Positions 41,693 through 49,096 of a stretch of 49,316 nt of DNA are shown here, piece by piece. The notes beneath the pieces are model-generated. The model had not been told where the DNA came from. It saw only the letters and a list, made by a program, of their open reading frames with translations, and did not search any database. The position numbers were made by a program, and so were the translations under genes. This DNA comes from JAKQIM01 sp964633225 (lineage in GTDB: Bacteria; Chloroflexota; Anaerolineae; Anaerolineales; UBA4823): assembly GCA_964633225.1 (NCBI GenBank), contig CAZWFQ010000025.1, positions 1 to 49,316 of the forward strand. Reading direction: 5' to 3'. Position 1 is the first letter of the stretch. Each line of letters begins with the position of its first letter.

Positions 41693-41800
41693 AAGAATGG
41701 GCTTGTGTATCCGCAAGATATCATCTTCTAGCTTGCAGATCCAATTGGGGCGGGCCGACAACACCCGTGTTTTGACCGCATCGATGATGAGATCCTTCGC

Positions 41801-43381
41801 TTAAGGAGCTGTTTTAACATCATGCTGAGGTGGACCGCTTTCAGGATTGGATTTCACCACGTTTTGGCGGTGTACCATCCCGGCGGCCGAGATAAGGCCA
41901 GCAATCACCCACAAGTAGGGCATGGCAAAAGAATCGATACTGAAGCCCTCGCCAATGAAAGCCACCAGTGCTAATTGGCCGGTGAAAGCCAGTGTGCGCA
42001 ACACAGGTTGGCGGCTGCGACAGGTTAGTTGAGAAGAACGAAAAACCAGGTACAGCCAGGTGATAAAGGTGGCAAAGCCGAGCACCCCGGTTTCGGCAAG
42101 CAGGCGAACCCACAGGCTTTTGATGTTGGGGACGATTGCAAGATCATACATCAGCATGCGGATTTCAAGGGATTCCCATCCAACGGACGGGATGTGGCTG
42201 GGAAAGAAGAAACCGGAATTGCCAAGCCCGACCCCCAGCCAGGGGAAGTCGCGGAAGACGGCCCAGCCTGTGTTCCAATACACCATGCGTTCTAGGAATG
42301 CCAGGCGGTTGCTGTAATAAAGGAGGATGCTTTCGTCGAGCATCAGCATCTTGAGTATATCTTGCCAGGGAGGTAGATATTCGTACAGGAGCAGCAGGCG
42401 TTCGTCGCGCAGGCTGGCGACCCAGACGAGCCCTACAGCCAGGACCAGGTACAGTAGCAAGAGGGCGATATTGATCAGGAGGCTGGTGGTCCATTTGAAC
42501 CTGGCCTGAGATGCCAATTTGTTGGCCCAGGCCAGGGATGTGATCTTATGAACAAGCCTGCGATAGAGTGCCCAGTGGAGCTTCATGACCAGGAAGACGA
42601 TCAGGAGCATCAGGGAGATCAGCCCGATACGGGGCGAGGCCAGGAAGAAAAAGATGATCGCGGGCACAAGCAGGATATTTTCTAGCGAGAGGCGAAAGAT
42701 GCGGAAGGTGAACGCAGAGGTGCGTTGGTAGGTGGCGGCTACCCATAAAGGCAGATACAAAACGACCAGTTGGTGCGCAAACCAGGATGGCTCATATGTC
42801 ATGCCGCTAATGCGCTGACCACCGCGCTCGGCGGCATGCGGTACCTGGACGACTAAGAATTCTTGGATGCGCTCCATCCAGTAAGGGTATTCATGATTGT
42901 GGAGGAGAACAAAGTAAGACTGGACCAATGCGTAAACAAGCGCAAAGACGCCGCCGATTGTGAGCCACTGCCAGGTTTTATGCAGCTTTTCGGTGCTGTT
43001 GGGCCAAGAGGCGATGACAAAATAAAAGGCCAGGCCGATGACCAGTGTGGCGAAGGCACGCAGCTCTTGGGCCGGTAGAACCTTTTCTTTGAAAGGTGGA
43101 ACATTAATAAAGAAGGCGGCTGCATCTGCGAGCAGCACGATCAGGGTGAAGACGAGCAGGGGGCGCACTTCGATTGGTAAAATCCCGCCCCGTAGGATGA
43201 AGGGGATGAACCAAACGGCTGCCAGAACCAGGATCGGAACGGCTGAAAGGGGAGCTACAATGGTGTTGGTAAAGCGGATCAGCAAGGAGAAGCTGGTCAT
43301 TGGCAGCGTGAAGAGGGCAAAGGCCCAAAGAAAGTCCAGGCCTTTGTGCCAGGTAGGCAAGAGCTTGTTGAACTGGTTCAT
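41801..43381 (-). CDS. O-antigen ligase / polymerase-like membrane protein (Wzy/WaaL family)
   Basis: The 526-residue protein has about 12 hydrophobic helices and one large external loop (about 320-430) with WNTGWAVFRDFPWLGVGLGNSGFFF, the pattern seen in the O-antigen ligase/polymerase domain. The loop is followed by SLWVRLLAETGVLGFATFITWLYLV, also typical. Such proteins ligate or polymerise polysaccharide repeat units on undecaprenyl carriers at the outer face of the membrane. It overlaps the Wzz-like gene by 4 bases, supporting a role in exopolysaccharide assembly. No glycosyltransferases are in the window. Confidence 0.85.
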   Translation of the reverse strand: MNQFNKLLPTWHKGLDFLWAFALFTLPMTSFSLLIRFTNTIVAPLSAVPILVLAAVWFIPFILRGGILPIEVRPLLVFTLIVLLADAAAFFINVPPFKEKVLPAQELRAFATLVIGLAFYFVIASWPNSTEKLHKTWQWLTIGGVFALVYALVQSYFVLLHNHEYPYWMERIQEFLVVQVPHAAERGGQRISGMTYEPSWFAHQLVVLYLPLWVAATYQRTSAFTFRIFRLSLENILLVPAIIFFFLASPRIGLISLMLLIVFLVMKLHWALYRRLVHKITSLAWANKLASQARFKWTTSLLINIALLLLYLVLAVGLVWVASLRDERLLLLYEYLPPWQDILKMLMLDESILLYYSNRLAFLERMVYWNTGWAVFRDFPWLGVGLGNSGFFFPSHIPSVGWESLEIRMLMYDLAIVPNIKSLWVRLLAETGVLGFATFITWLYLVFRSSQLTCRSRQPVLRTLAFTGQLALVAFIGEGFSIDSFAMPYLWVIAGLISAAGMVHRQNVVKSNPESGPPQHDVKTAP

Positions 43382-44007
43382 GCTGCCTTGGGCCGCCGGA
43401 AGGCGAATACATCGACCAGGAAGATACCCACGATGGCACCTGCAAGCATGCCTGCCAGGATCAAGTGGTTGCGTTGATATAAGACAGGTTCAGTCGAGCC
43501 CGGCAGGAACTCAGGGGCGCCGAACATGACGTAGTCGGGGATGTTGCCACTAGCCTGTAGATCGAGCATGGACTGGTAGGCCATGGACGCCCAGATCTCG
43601 ATGGTGGCCTGGGCAATTTGGGGATCGGTATGGCGATAGCGCAGGTACCAGAAAGTCAGGCGCCGTTCAACGATGGTGTTCTTGAGCAAAGTTATCGCAT
43701 CCGTTTGAATGCCCTGGCGATCTGCCTCGGCGACCACCAACTCAAGCAGGATCGGCGATTTGATCACGGCCTCGGTGGTTGATATGGCCAGATCCTGGGT
43801 GTGGATGAATTGATCGCGCGGAATATCCAGAATGGGCATTTTTTCTACATCGGCCTGGACAATATAGACAGCAACGGCTTCATACTGCGGCGGGGTAAGA
43901 CGATGGAAAACAAAGCCAATCCCTGCACCTATCAAGATGGCAATGACAATGACCCACCACCGGTCAGCCAGGCGGCGGAAATGTTTTATTGGTACAAATT
44001 CGTCCAT
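43378..44007 (-). CDS. Wzz/chain-length-determinant-like protein
   Basis: The 209-residue protein has the Wzz topology: one helix near the N-terminus (about 17-34, WWVIVIAILIGAGIGFVFH), an extracytoplasmic region with EAVAVYIVQA and VIKSPILLELVV, and a second helix near the C-terminus (about 182-201, LILAGMLAGAIVGIFLVDVF). There is no C-terminal tyrosine kinase. These proteins set polysaccharide chain length together with a Wzy-type polymerase, here encoded by the overlapping downstream gene. It is divergent from the lasso-peptide cluster, with about 100 bases between the two start codons. Confidence 0.85.
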   Translation of the reverse strand: MDEFVPIKHFRRLADRWWVIVIAILIGAGIGFVFHRLTPPQYEAVAVYIVQADVEKMPILDIPRDQFIHTQDLAISTTEAVIKSPILLELVVAEADRQGIQTDAITLLKNTIVERRLTFWYLRYRHTDPQIAQATIEIWASMAYQSMLDLQASGNIPDYVMFGAPEFLPGSTEPVLYQRNHLILAGMLAGAIVGIFLVDVFAFRRPKAA

Positions 44008-44093
44008 GTCTATTCTTCTCTGTTGGTCTTGTATTTCTCGTAAAGGTCATTCGGATCAAAAAACTGGCGTAATTATAATCGCTTTGGAGGCGT

Positions 44094-44099
44094 TATAAT
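44094..44099 (+). promoter_or_regulatory. -10 element giving a likely leaderless lasso B1 mRNA
   Basis: TATAAT ends 7 bases before the ATG of the B1 gene, so transcription would begin at about the start codon. A second TATAAT lies 20 bases upstream (44074-44079); it would leave a short leader containing GGAGG (44086-44090). That second element reads ATTATAAT on both strands and could also serve the divergent Wzz-like gene. Confidence 0.5.
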
Positions 44100-44106
44100 A
44101 CTTGCT

Positions 44107-44391
44107 ATGATCACACTGCATACGAAGTTTCAAGTTCCCGAGGAAGTGTTGTTTCGTGAGATTGGCGGCGAGGCCGTGATCTTGAACATCAAGACGGGGA
44201 AGTATTATGGATTGAATACGATGGGAACGCAAATGTGGGCCTTATTGGTTGAAAAAGGTACCCTGCAGGCGGTTTGCCAGGCATTAGCAGAAGCTTACGC
44301 TGTGGAAGAGGCACAAGTGCAGGCAGATATGTTGCAGTTGGTGGAAGCTCTAATAGAGAAGGGGTTGCTACGCATTGAGCCTGAGGCGTAA
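44107..44391 (+). CDS. Lasso peptide biosynthesis B1 protein (PqqD-like RRE)
   Basis: The 94-residue protein is a PqqD-family RiPP recognition element. It has a beta-hairpin start (FQVPEEVLFREIGGEAVILNIKTGKYYGLNTMGTQMW) and a helical C-terminal half (VCQALAEAYAVEEAQVQADMLQLVEALIEKGLL). In lasso systems with split B proteins, B1 binds the leader peptide and presents it to the B2 protease. It overlaps the B2 gene by 17 bases, which supports translational coupling. It is the first gene of the cluster. Confidence 0.93.
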   Translation: MITLHTKFQVPEEVLFREIGGEAVILNIKTGKYYGLNTMGTQMWALLVEKGTLQAVCQALAEAYAVEEAQVQADMLQLVEALIEKGLLRIEPEA

Positions 44392-44872
44392 ACTGGGTAC
44401 GGCAAGCAGTCTGACCTGGCGCGACTGGGGGATCTTTTTCCAGTCGTGGTTTTTATTGCCAGGTGTGGATTGGGGGCTGCGGCTATTTTCGTTCCGGCGG
44501 GTGCAAGATTGGGCTTTAGGGGGGAAACGGCAGGCATTTGCGCATAGCCCAGAGAATGGATCTGCTGGTCTGGAAGCATCCAGCCTGGAAACGGCGCGCC
44601 GGGTGGCCAGGCAGGTTGGCCGGGCGGCGCGTAATCACCTGTATCCGATGAGCTGCCTGCGGCGATCTTTGGTTTTGCAGCACTTATTGAGGCGGCGAGA
44701 AATTGCCGCAGCGCTGCGGATTGGGGTACGGCGAGAAGATGGGATGCTGCAGGCACATGCCTGGGTGGAAGTGGGTGGGGTGCCGATTGATGAGCCGGAG
44801 GGGATTGCGGCTGCTTTTCCGCCCCTGAACGAGGTAGATGAGGCTGTGAAAATATATGAACAAAGTATGTAA
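44375..44872 (+). CDS. Lasso peptide biosynthesis B2 protein (transglutaminase-like leader peptidase)
   Basis: The 165-residue protein has the B2 cysteine-protease core: Cys94 in YPMSCLRRSLVLQHLLRRR, His128 in LQAHAWVEVGG and Asp139 in VPIDEPEG. This matches the Cys-His-Asp triad of the transglutaminase-like fold. It cuts the precursor between leader and core after B1 has bound the leader. The start is a TTG inside the end of the B1 gene; GAGAAGGGG lies upstream at 44355-44363. No later ATG would keep the helical N-terminus, so TTG is preferred. About 60 residues before the core are typical for the family. Confidence 0.92.
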   Translation: MSLRRKLGTASSLTWRDWGIFFQSWFLLPGVDWGLRLFSFRRVQDWALGGKRQAFAHSPENGSAGLEASSLETARRVARQVGRAARNHLYPMSCLRRSLVLQHLLRRREIAAALRIGVRREDGMLQAHAWVEVGGVPIDEPEGIAAAFPPLNEVDEAVKIYEQSM

Positions 44873-44887
44873 GGGGCTTTCAATTTA

Positions 44888-46634
44888 ATGGGTGGGCTAT
44901 GTGTGCAGCTTAACCTGGATGGCAGCCCGGTGGATGCGGATATGCTGCGCAGGATGGCGAAGGCAGCAGCTTACCGTGGACCGGATGGGATCCGTTATCG
45001 GGTGGATGGAGCGGTGGGCATGGCGCACCTGGCTTTTTATACCACGCCCGAGGCCGTGACCGAAGTGCAGCCGCTGATGGGGGCAAACGGTGGCTTGATG
45101 CTAGTGGCGGATGCGCGCCTGGATGACCGGGACGAATTGATTGCCAGTTTAACCTCCAAAGGATACCTACAAGAAAAATGCCCATCGGATGCAGCCTTGA
45201 TCCTGGCAGCTTACCTGTGTTGGGGTAAGGACTGCCCGCGTCAGATCCGCGGCGATTTTGCGTTTGTGATTTGGGATGCGGCGGAGCAAGAATTGTTTTG
45301 TGCGCGCGATGCGGTGGGTATCCGGCTGCTGCATTATGCCCAGGTAGGGCAGAGCTTATACATTGGAACTGCGGTTGGCTCAATATTGGCAGCGCAGCCG
45401 GCCTTGCGGAAAGTGAATCTGCCGCTAATGCGGGATTTTTTGGCCGGAAAGTATAAACGCTGGGTTTACCAGACCGCGTATGAGGCTGTGGCGCGCTTGC
45501 CACAATCTTATGCAATGACGGTGCGGGATGGGCGAATTTCGCTGCAGCGTTATTGGGTTTGGGGTGAACAGCCGATTGTGCAATACCAGCGCGACGATGA
45601 TTATATCGCCCACTATCGAGAGCTGTTAGAGAGAGCGATTTTATCTCGTTTGCGCACCACTGCGCCGGTCAGTATTTGGTCGGGCGGGGGATTGGACTCG
45701 GCGGTGGTGGCAGTGACGGTGNNNNNNNNNNNNNNNNNNNNNNNNNNNNNNNNNNNNNNNNNNNNNNNNNNNNNNNNNNNNNNNNNNNNNNNNNNNNNNN
45801 NNNNNNNNNNNNNNNNNNNNNGCCTTGACCAACCGCCTATACCGGGCAGCCAGGGCGGATGGCTGTAAGATATGCCTTTCGGGAGAGGGGTCAGACAATG
45901 CGCTGCTGAAGGGGGCCTATGCTTACCTGAATGTGGTGCGCGATGTGCCCCTTAAAGACCTGGCGAGGGAACTGCCTTATTTTGTGCTGCGTTCCAATTA
46001 TTCGGGGGCTGGAATTTTGGCGCGTGCGTATTTGCGGCCTATGATGCCCAAGCTTTGGCAGATGCTGAAGCGCTTCAGACCCAGGCTGGATGAGACAGGC
46101 TGGAAGTTGGCGCCGACGCCTCCGCCGGACGAGTACCTGCCTGCGCCTGAATTTTCGAGCCGTGGCGGACAGACGGCGTATGAAATCATCACCAGTGGGC
46201 ATTATGCTTTCAGGTTTGCTTATTTTGACGCGCTGGCGGCGTTCAACGGTTTTGAAGAGCGATATTCATTTTTAGATCGCCGGCTGGTGGATTTTTCGCT
46301 GCAGATCCCTCCGCGCCTGCGTTTTCGAGGGGGCGTCAGCAAGCTGATCTTGCGCCAGGCTTTTGCTGATCTACTTCCGGAAAAAATCTCGTCTCGCCAG
46401 GGGAATACGCACTTGGGGGATGTGATTGCGCCCGGTGTATTGGAAAAAGAGCATCAGAAGATTAATGCTCTGCTGGACGAGGCGCGCGTGGTGGATTATG
46501 GATTGATCGAGCAGGATCAACTGCGCAAGGTGTGGGATGCTTGCCGGGTGAACCAGGATCTGTGCGCTTATAATATGCTGACAGATGTGTTCCCGATAGA
46601 ATATTGGCTGCGTTCTCTGGAGAATGATCTTTAA
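44888..46634 (+). CDS. Lasso peptide macrolactam synthetase (asparagine-synthetase-like C protein), interrupted by assembly gap
   Basis: The N-terminal part (278 codons before the gap) is a glutaminase-like domain starting MGGLCVQLNLDG with RGPDGIRYRV; position 2 is Gly instead of the catalytic Cys of true asparagine synthetases, as usual for lasso cyclases. It ends in the ATP-binding PP-loop SIWSGGGLDSAVV. The C-terminal part (270 codons) resumes at the SGEGSDNALLKG loop. C proteins adenylate the Asp or Glu side chain and join it to the Gly1 amine. The two parts are in different frames if the gap were really 100 bases. A single intact gene needs a gap length divisible by 3, and family spacing suggests about 250-300 bases are missing. 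Confidence 0.92.
45722..45821. other. Assembly gap (100 N) inside the lasso cyclase gene
   Basis: Placeholder of unknown length. It removes the segment between the PP-loop and the second ATP-site loop of the cyclase. Confidence 0.98.
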
Positions 46635-46701
46635 GCGGGACGGCAGGAGATGCAGCAGTGTGCATCTGGGCACTTAACCTGGAACACTATCGGGACAATC
46701 C

Positions 46702-46731
46702 TTGGGGTAAATTGTGATAAAATAATATAAG
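46702..46731 (+). promoter_or_regulatory. Promoter of the lasso precursor gene
   Basis: TTGGGG and TATAAG are separated by 18 bases, predicting a start near 46738. The precursor therefore seems to have its own promoter in addition to read-through from the B1-B2-C genes, which would allow higher expression of the substrate peptide. Confidence 0.5.
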
Positions 46732-46776
46732 TATGCAATTCTTTTGCAGTTGATTTATCGCGGAAGGAAGGGATTT

Positions 46777-46926
46777 ATGGAAGCTACTTGCACACAAGAG
46801 CAAAAAACAGAGCGGAAGCCATATCAGAAACCTGAGCTGGTTGAATATGGCGAATTGAAGGATCTGACCCGTGGTAGTGGTAATGCACCCAAAACAGATA
46901 CGAAAGCTGGGAGTTGGACCTCGTAA
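46777..46926 (+). CDS. Lasso peptide precursor (A)
   Basis: The 49-residue peptide has a 32-residue leader with the lasso recognition motif: YQKPEL (YxxPxL) followed by VEYGEL and DLTR, giving the conserved Thr two residues before the cleavage point. The predicted core is GSGNAPKTDTKAGSWTS (17 residues). Gly1 and Asp9 can form a nine-residue macrolactam ring. Lys11 or Trp15 may act as plugs in the eight-residue tail. The last residue is Ser, the modification site in kinase-containing lasso clusters. GGAAGGAAGGG lies just before this ATG, so the frame's earlier start (11 codons upstream) is rejected. Confidence 0.9.
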   Translation: MEATCTQEQKTERKPYQKPELVEYGELKDLTRGSGNAPKTDTKAGSWTS

Positions 46927-46934
46927 GGGCTGAT

Positions 46935-47933
46935 ATGGAGAGCGTGTCGCCGGGGCTGCACATACTCGGCTTTGATGTTGGAGCGCTTCAGTCTTACGCC
47001 AATAACCTAGAACTATCCGATCATTTTGCGCCGCTGATGTTGTCGCGGGCCGTGGCTGAAAACCTGGCTAACGATGGCTTCGCCGGCGCTTTATTAATTT
47101 TGCGTTACAGACCTTGTCCAACCCTGGCGGTGATTGGACGATTTGATGAAGCTCAACGTGTGTACCTGGATATGCGCGCCAGGCACTTGCAGCAGTTGTG
47201 CAATACGATTCGTTTTGTCTCCTATAAACAGGTTGAAAAGGATTGCCAGGTCTTGGCGGATCGACTGCGAGCGCAACTGGGAGATGATATCAATCGCTTT
47301 TACTTCCAAGCTATGCCGCGCGGCGGGATGGTGGTTTTGGGGTTATTGGCCTACTGCTTGAATCTGGAACGCCAGCGATTTGAGCCTCCTTTTCCGGCAG
47401 ATGCGCCTCTGGTGGTGGTGGATGATTGCGCCCTGACTGGGGCAAGATTTGCCAGTTTTTTGACGCGCCAGGCNNNNNNNNNNNNNNNNNNNNNNNNNNN
47501 NNNNNNNNNNNNNNNNNNNNNNNNNNNNNNNNNNNNNNNNNNNNNNNNNNNNNNNNNNNNNNNNNNNNNNNNNCTGCCAGGTGAGTTGTGTTTAAAAAAC
47601 CGTTTGCCAGAACAGACCACCCCGATTCCGCTGCAAATCCAGCCGGATGGGGATGGACTATTCAAGCCGGCTGAGCATGTGGTCTATGGCGATTATGAGG
47701 GCGGGGTCGTGATCGGGCAGTTGCAAGATGGGCGGGTCTTTGGGCTGGAAAATACAGCCGCAGCCATGTGGCAGGCATTGCTCAATTCGGTAAGCATGGA
47801 AGATGCGGTTGCCAGGCTGCAAAACGAGTATATGGTGGATGGTGCGGTTTTGATGGCAGACCTGCACGCTTTTGTGGAGCAACTGCTGGCACGCGGAATG
47901 ATCGAAAAAACTGGAATAGGGGCTGCTCCATGA
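46935..47933 (+). CDS. Phosphoribosyltransferase-like / PqqD-like protein of the lasso cluster, interrupted by assembly gap
   Basis: Before the gap, about 180 residues resemble a type I phosphoribosyltransferase: AMPRGGMVVLGLLAYCL and the PRPP-loop-like VVVDDCALTGARFASFL. After the gap, about 119 residues form a PqqD-like domain (EHVVYGDYEGGVVIGQLQDGRVFGLENTAAAMW, then helices ending LLARGMIEKTG). Either this is one fusion protein that couples leader recognition to a modifying enzyme, or two adjacent genes; the gap hides the junction. I prefer the ATG at 46935, 8 bases after the precursor stop with AAGGG upstream, over an in-frame TTG inside the precursor gene. Tight spacing to the precursor and the kinase places it in the operon. 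The substrate is unknown. Confidence 0.7.
   Translation: MESVSPGLHILGFDVGALQSYANNLELSDHFAPLMLSRAVAENLANDGFAGALLILRYRPCPTLAVIGRFDEAQRVYLDMRARHLQQLCNTIRFVSYKQVEKDCQVLADRLRAQLGDDINRFYFQAMPRGGMVVLGLLAYCLNLERQRFEPPFPADAPLVVVDDCALTGARFASFLTRQXXXXXXXXXXXXXXXXXXXXXXXXXXXXXXXXXXLPGELCLKNRLPEQTTPIPLQIQPDGDGLFKPAEHVVYGDYEGGVVIGQLQDGRVFGLENTAAAMWQALLNSVSMEDAVARLQNEYMVDGAVLMADLHAFVEQLLARGMIEKTGIGAAP
47474..47573. other. Assembly gap (100 N) between PRTase-like and PqqD-like parts
   Basis: Placeholder of unknown length. Both sides happen to be in the same frame with 100 bases inserted, which has a one-in-three chance of being coincidence. Confidence 0.98.
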
Positions 47934-47985
47934 GACATTTTTGGGACAGCCCTTCATTCGCGAGATGGTATATAATTTACTCGCG

Positions 47986-48969
47986 ATGGTAGAAGCTTAC
48001 CTTATTTTTGGCATTACCCTGGTCAGTGATTTCCCCTTCGCAAACCGGTTAGAAAAAATTACCTGGCAGAATGGGAAGACGCCAGACTTAACCTTTACTT
48101 GTATGCGCCAAGCACCGGTGGTGGATGATCCAACTGGCCAGGTGTTGTATCGCAGCCCTGATCAAAATAAGGCCGGGCAGAGTGCGTTGGTGCTGTACCG
48201 GCTTGGGGATTGCGACTTGATGCGTCTGAACGGGGTGGCTGATTTCTATATTTGGCCGAAACGGATCGACTGCCATGTGCATGAGAGTGGGCAGTTATAC
48301 CAGGTGGAGATCGGCTTCTTGGGAACGGTCCTGGCGTATTGGCTGGAGCTGCGCGGTTTGCCAACGCTGCATGCTGCAGCGGTTGCGCTTGACGGGCGGG
48401 CGGTTGCTTTTTTGTCTGGGAATGGGGGTGGAAAAAGCTCGCTGGCAGCGGCATGCCTGCAAGCAGGCGGCGCCCTGCTGACAGATGATGTACTACCGGT
48501 GGCGGAAACAGGTGATGGTTTTCTGGCCCGCCCCGGATACCCTATCATGCGGATGTGGCCGGATGGGGCGCAGTTTTTTACCGGTGGATATGAAAACCTG
48601 GAATTAGCACACCCTAAGCTGGAAAAGCGGCGTGTTGTAATCGACCCCCAAGGGTTTGGGCGATTCTGTGCTGATGCACTGCCCTTGGCGTCTATTTATA
48701 TACCAGAGCGTTATCATGCGGTGGAAGGAGGCGTAGAAATTTCAATCCTACCTGTTTCCCCTCGGGAATCTGTCTTGGCCTTATTGGCGTGTTCGTTTGA
48801 TGCTGGCCTGGTTGAGGCAGCCGGAATGGCTGCGCAGCGCTTGGACGCCTTTGCTCGGCTGGTGAACTTTGCTGCTGTACGCAGACTGCGTTATCCAGAT
48901 GGATATCCATCCCTTTCGACAGTTTGCGAGGCAGTGCTTGCAGACCTGGTAGGCAGTGCCAGGGGATAA
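47986..48969 (+). CDS. HprK-like lasso peptide kinase
   Basis: The 327-residue protein starts MVEAYLIFGITLVSDFPF, as expected for HprK-like proteins of RiPP clusters. It carries LHAAAVALDG (His129) before the P-loop FLSGNGGGKSSLAAACL (Walker A about 144-151) and the acidic LLTDDVLPV. Such kinases in paeninodin-type lasso clusters phosphorylate the C-terminal Ser of the precursor (established for that family). The precursor here ends in Ser, which fits. An ATG 21 bases upstream and a TTG 45 bases upstream are alternatives. No good Shine-Dalgarno precedes the chosen ATG, but TATAAT ends 9 bases before it, so an internal leaderless transcript is possible. Confidence 0.88.
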   Translation: MVEAYLIFGITLVSDFPFANRLEKITWQNGKTPDLTFTCMRQAPVVDDPTGQVLYRSPDQNKAGQSALVLYRLGDCDLMRLNGVADFYIWPKRIDCHVHESGQLYQVEIGFLGTVLAYWLELRGLPTLHAAAVALDGRAVAFLSGNGGGKSSLAAACLQAGGALLTDDVLPVAETGDGFLARPGYPIMRMWPDGAQFFTGGYENLELAHPKLEKRRVVIDPQGFGRFCADALPLASIYIPERYHAVEGGVEISILPVSPRESVLALLACSFDAGLVEAAGMAAQRLDAFARLVNFAAVRRLRYPDGYPSLSTVCEAVLADLVGSARG

Positions 48970-48979
48970 CAGGAGAATT

Positions 48980-49096
48980 ATGCAGCGATCTGTGAATTGG
49001 CGCGACCCTTTTTGCCAGGCATTGACGACTAAATGGTTAGAAAGATTGCAACCATTCATTGTTTTCCATAATAGGAGTAAGGAGATACATCCATGA
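48980..49096 (+). CDS. Small ORF of 38 residues after the kinase
   Basis: A strong ribosome binding site, AGGAGA, lies 3 bases before this ATG, and the stop overlaps the next start as ATGA. Both features argue that it is translated. The peptide is basic and amphipathic (NWRDPFCQALTTKWLERL, then QPFIVFHNRSKEIHP). It has no lasso leader motif and no membrane segment. It may be a coupling leader ORF, a remnant of a larger gene or a small accessory protein. I do not recognise it. Confidence 0.5.
   Translation: MQRSVNWRDPFCQALTTKWLERLQPFIVFHNRSKEIHP

Noticed and set aside
48980..49096. The 38-residue ORF as a second lasso precursor
   Set aside because: It lacks the YxxPxL leader motif, a Thr-x-Gly junction and an acidic residue at ring position 7-9.
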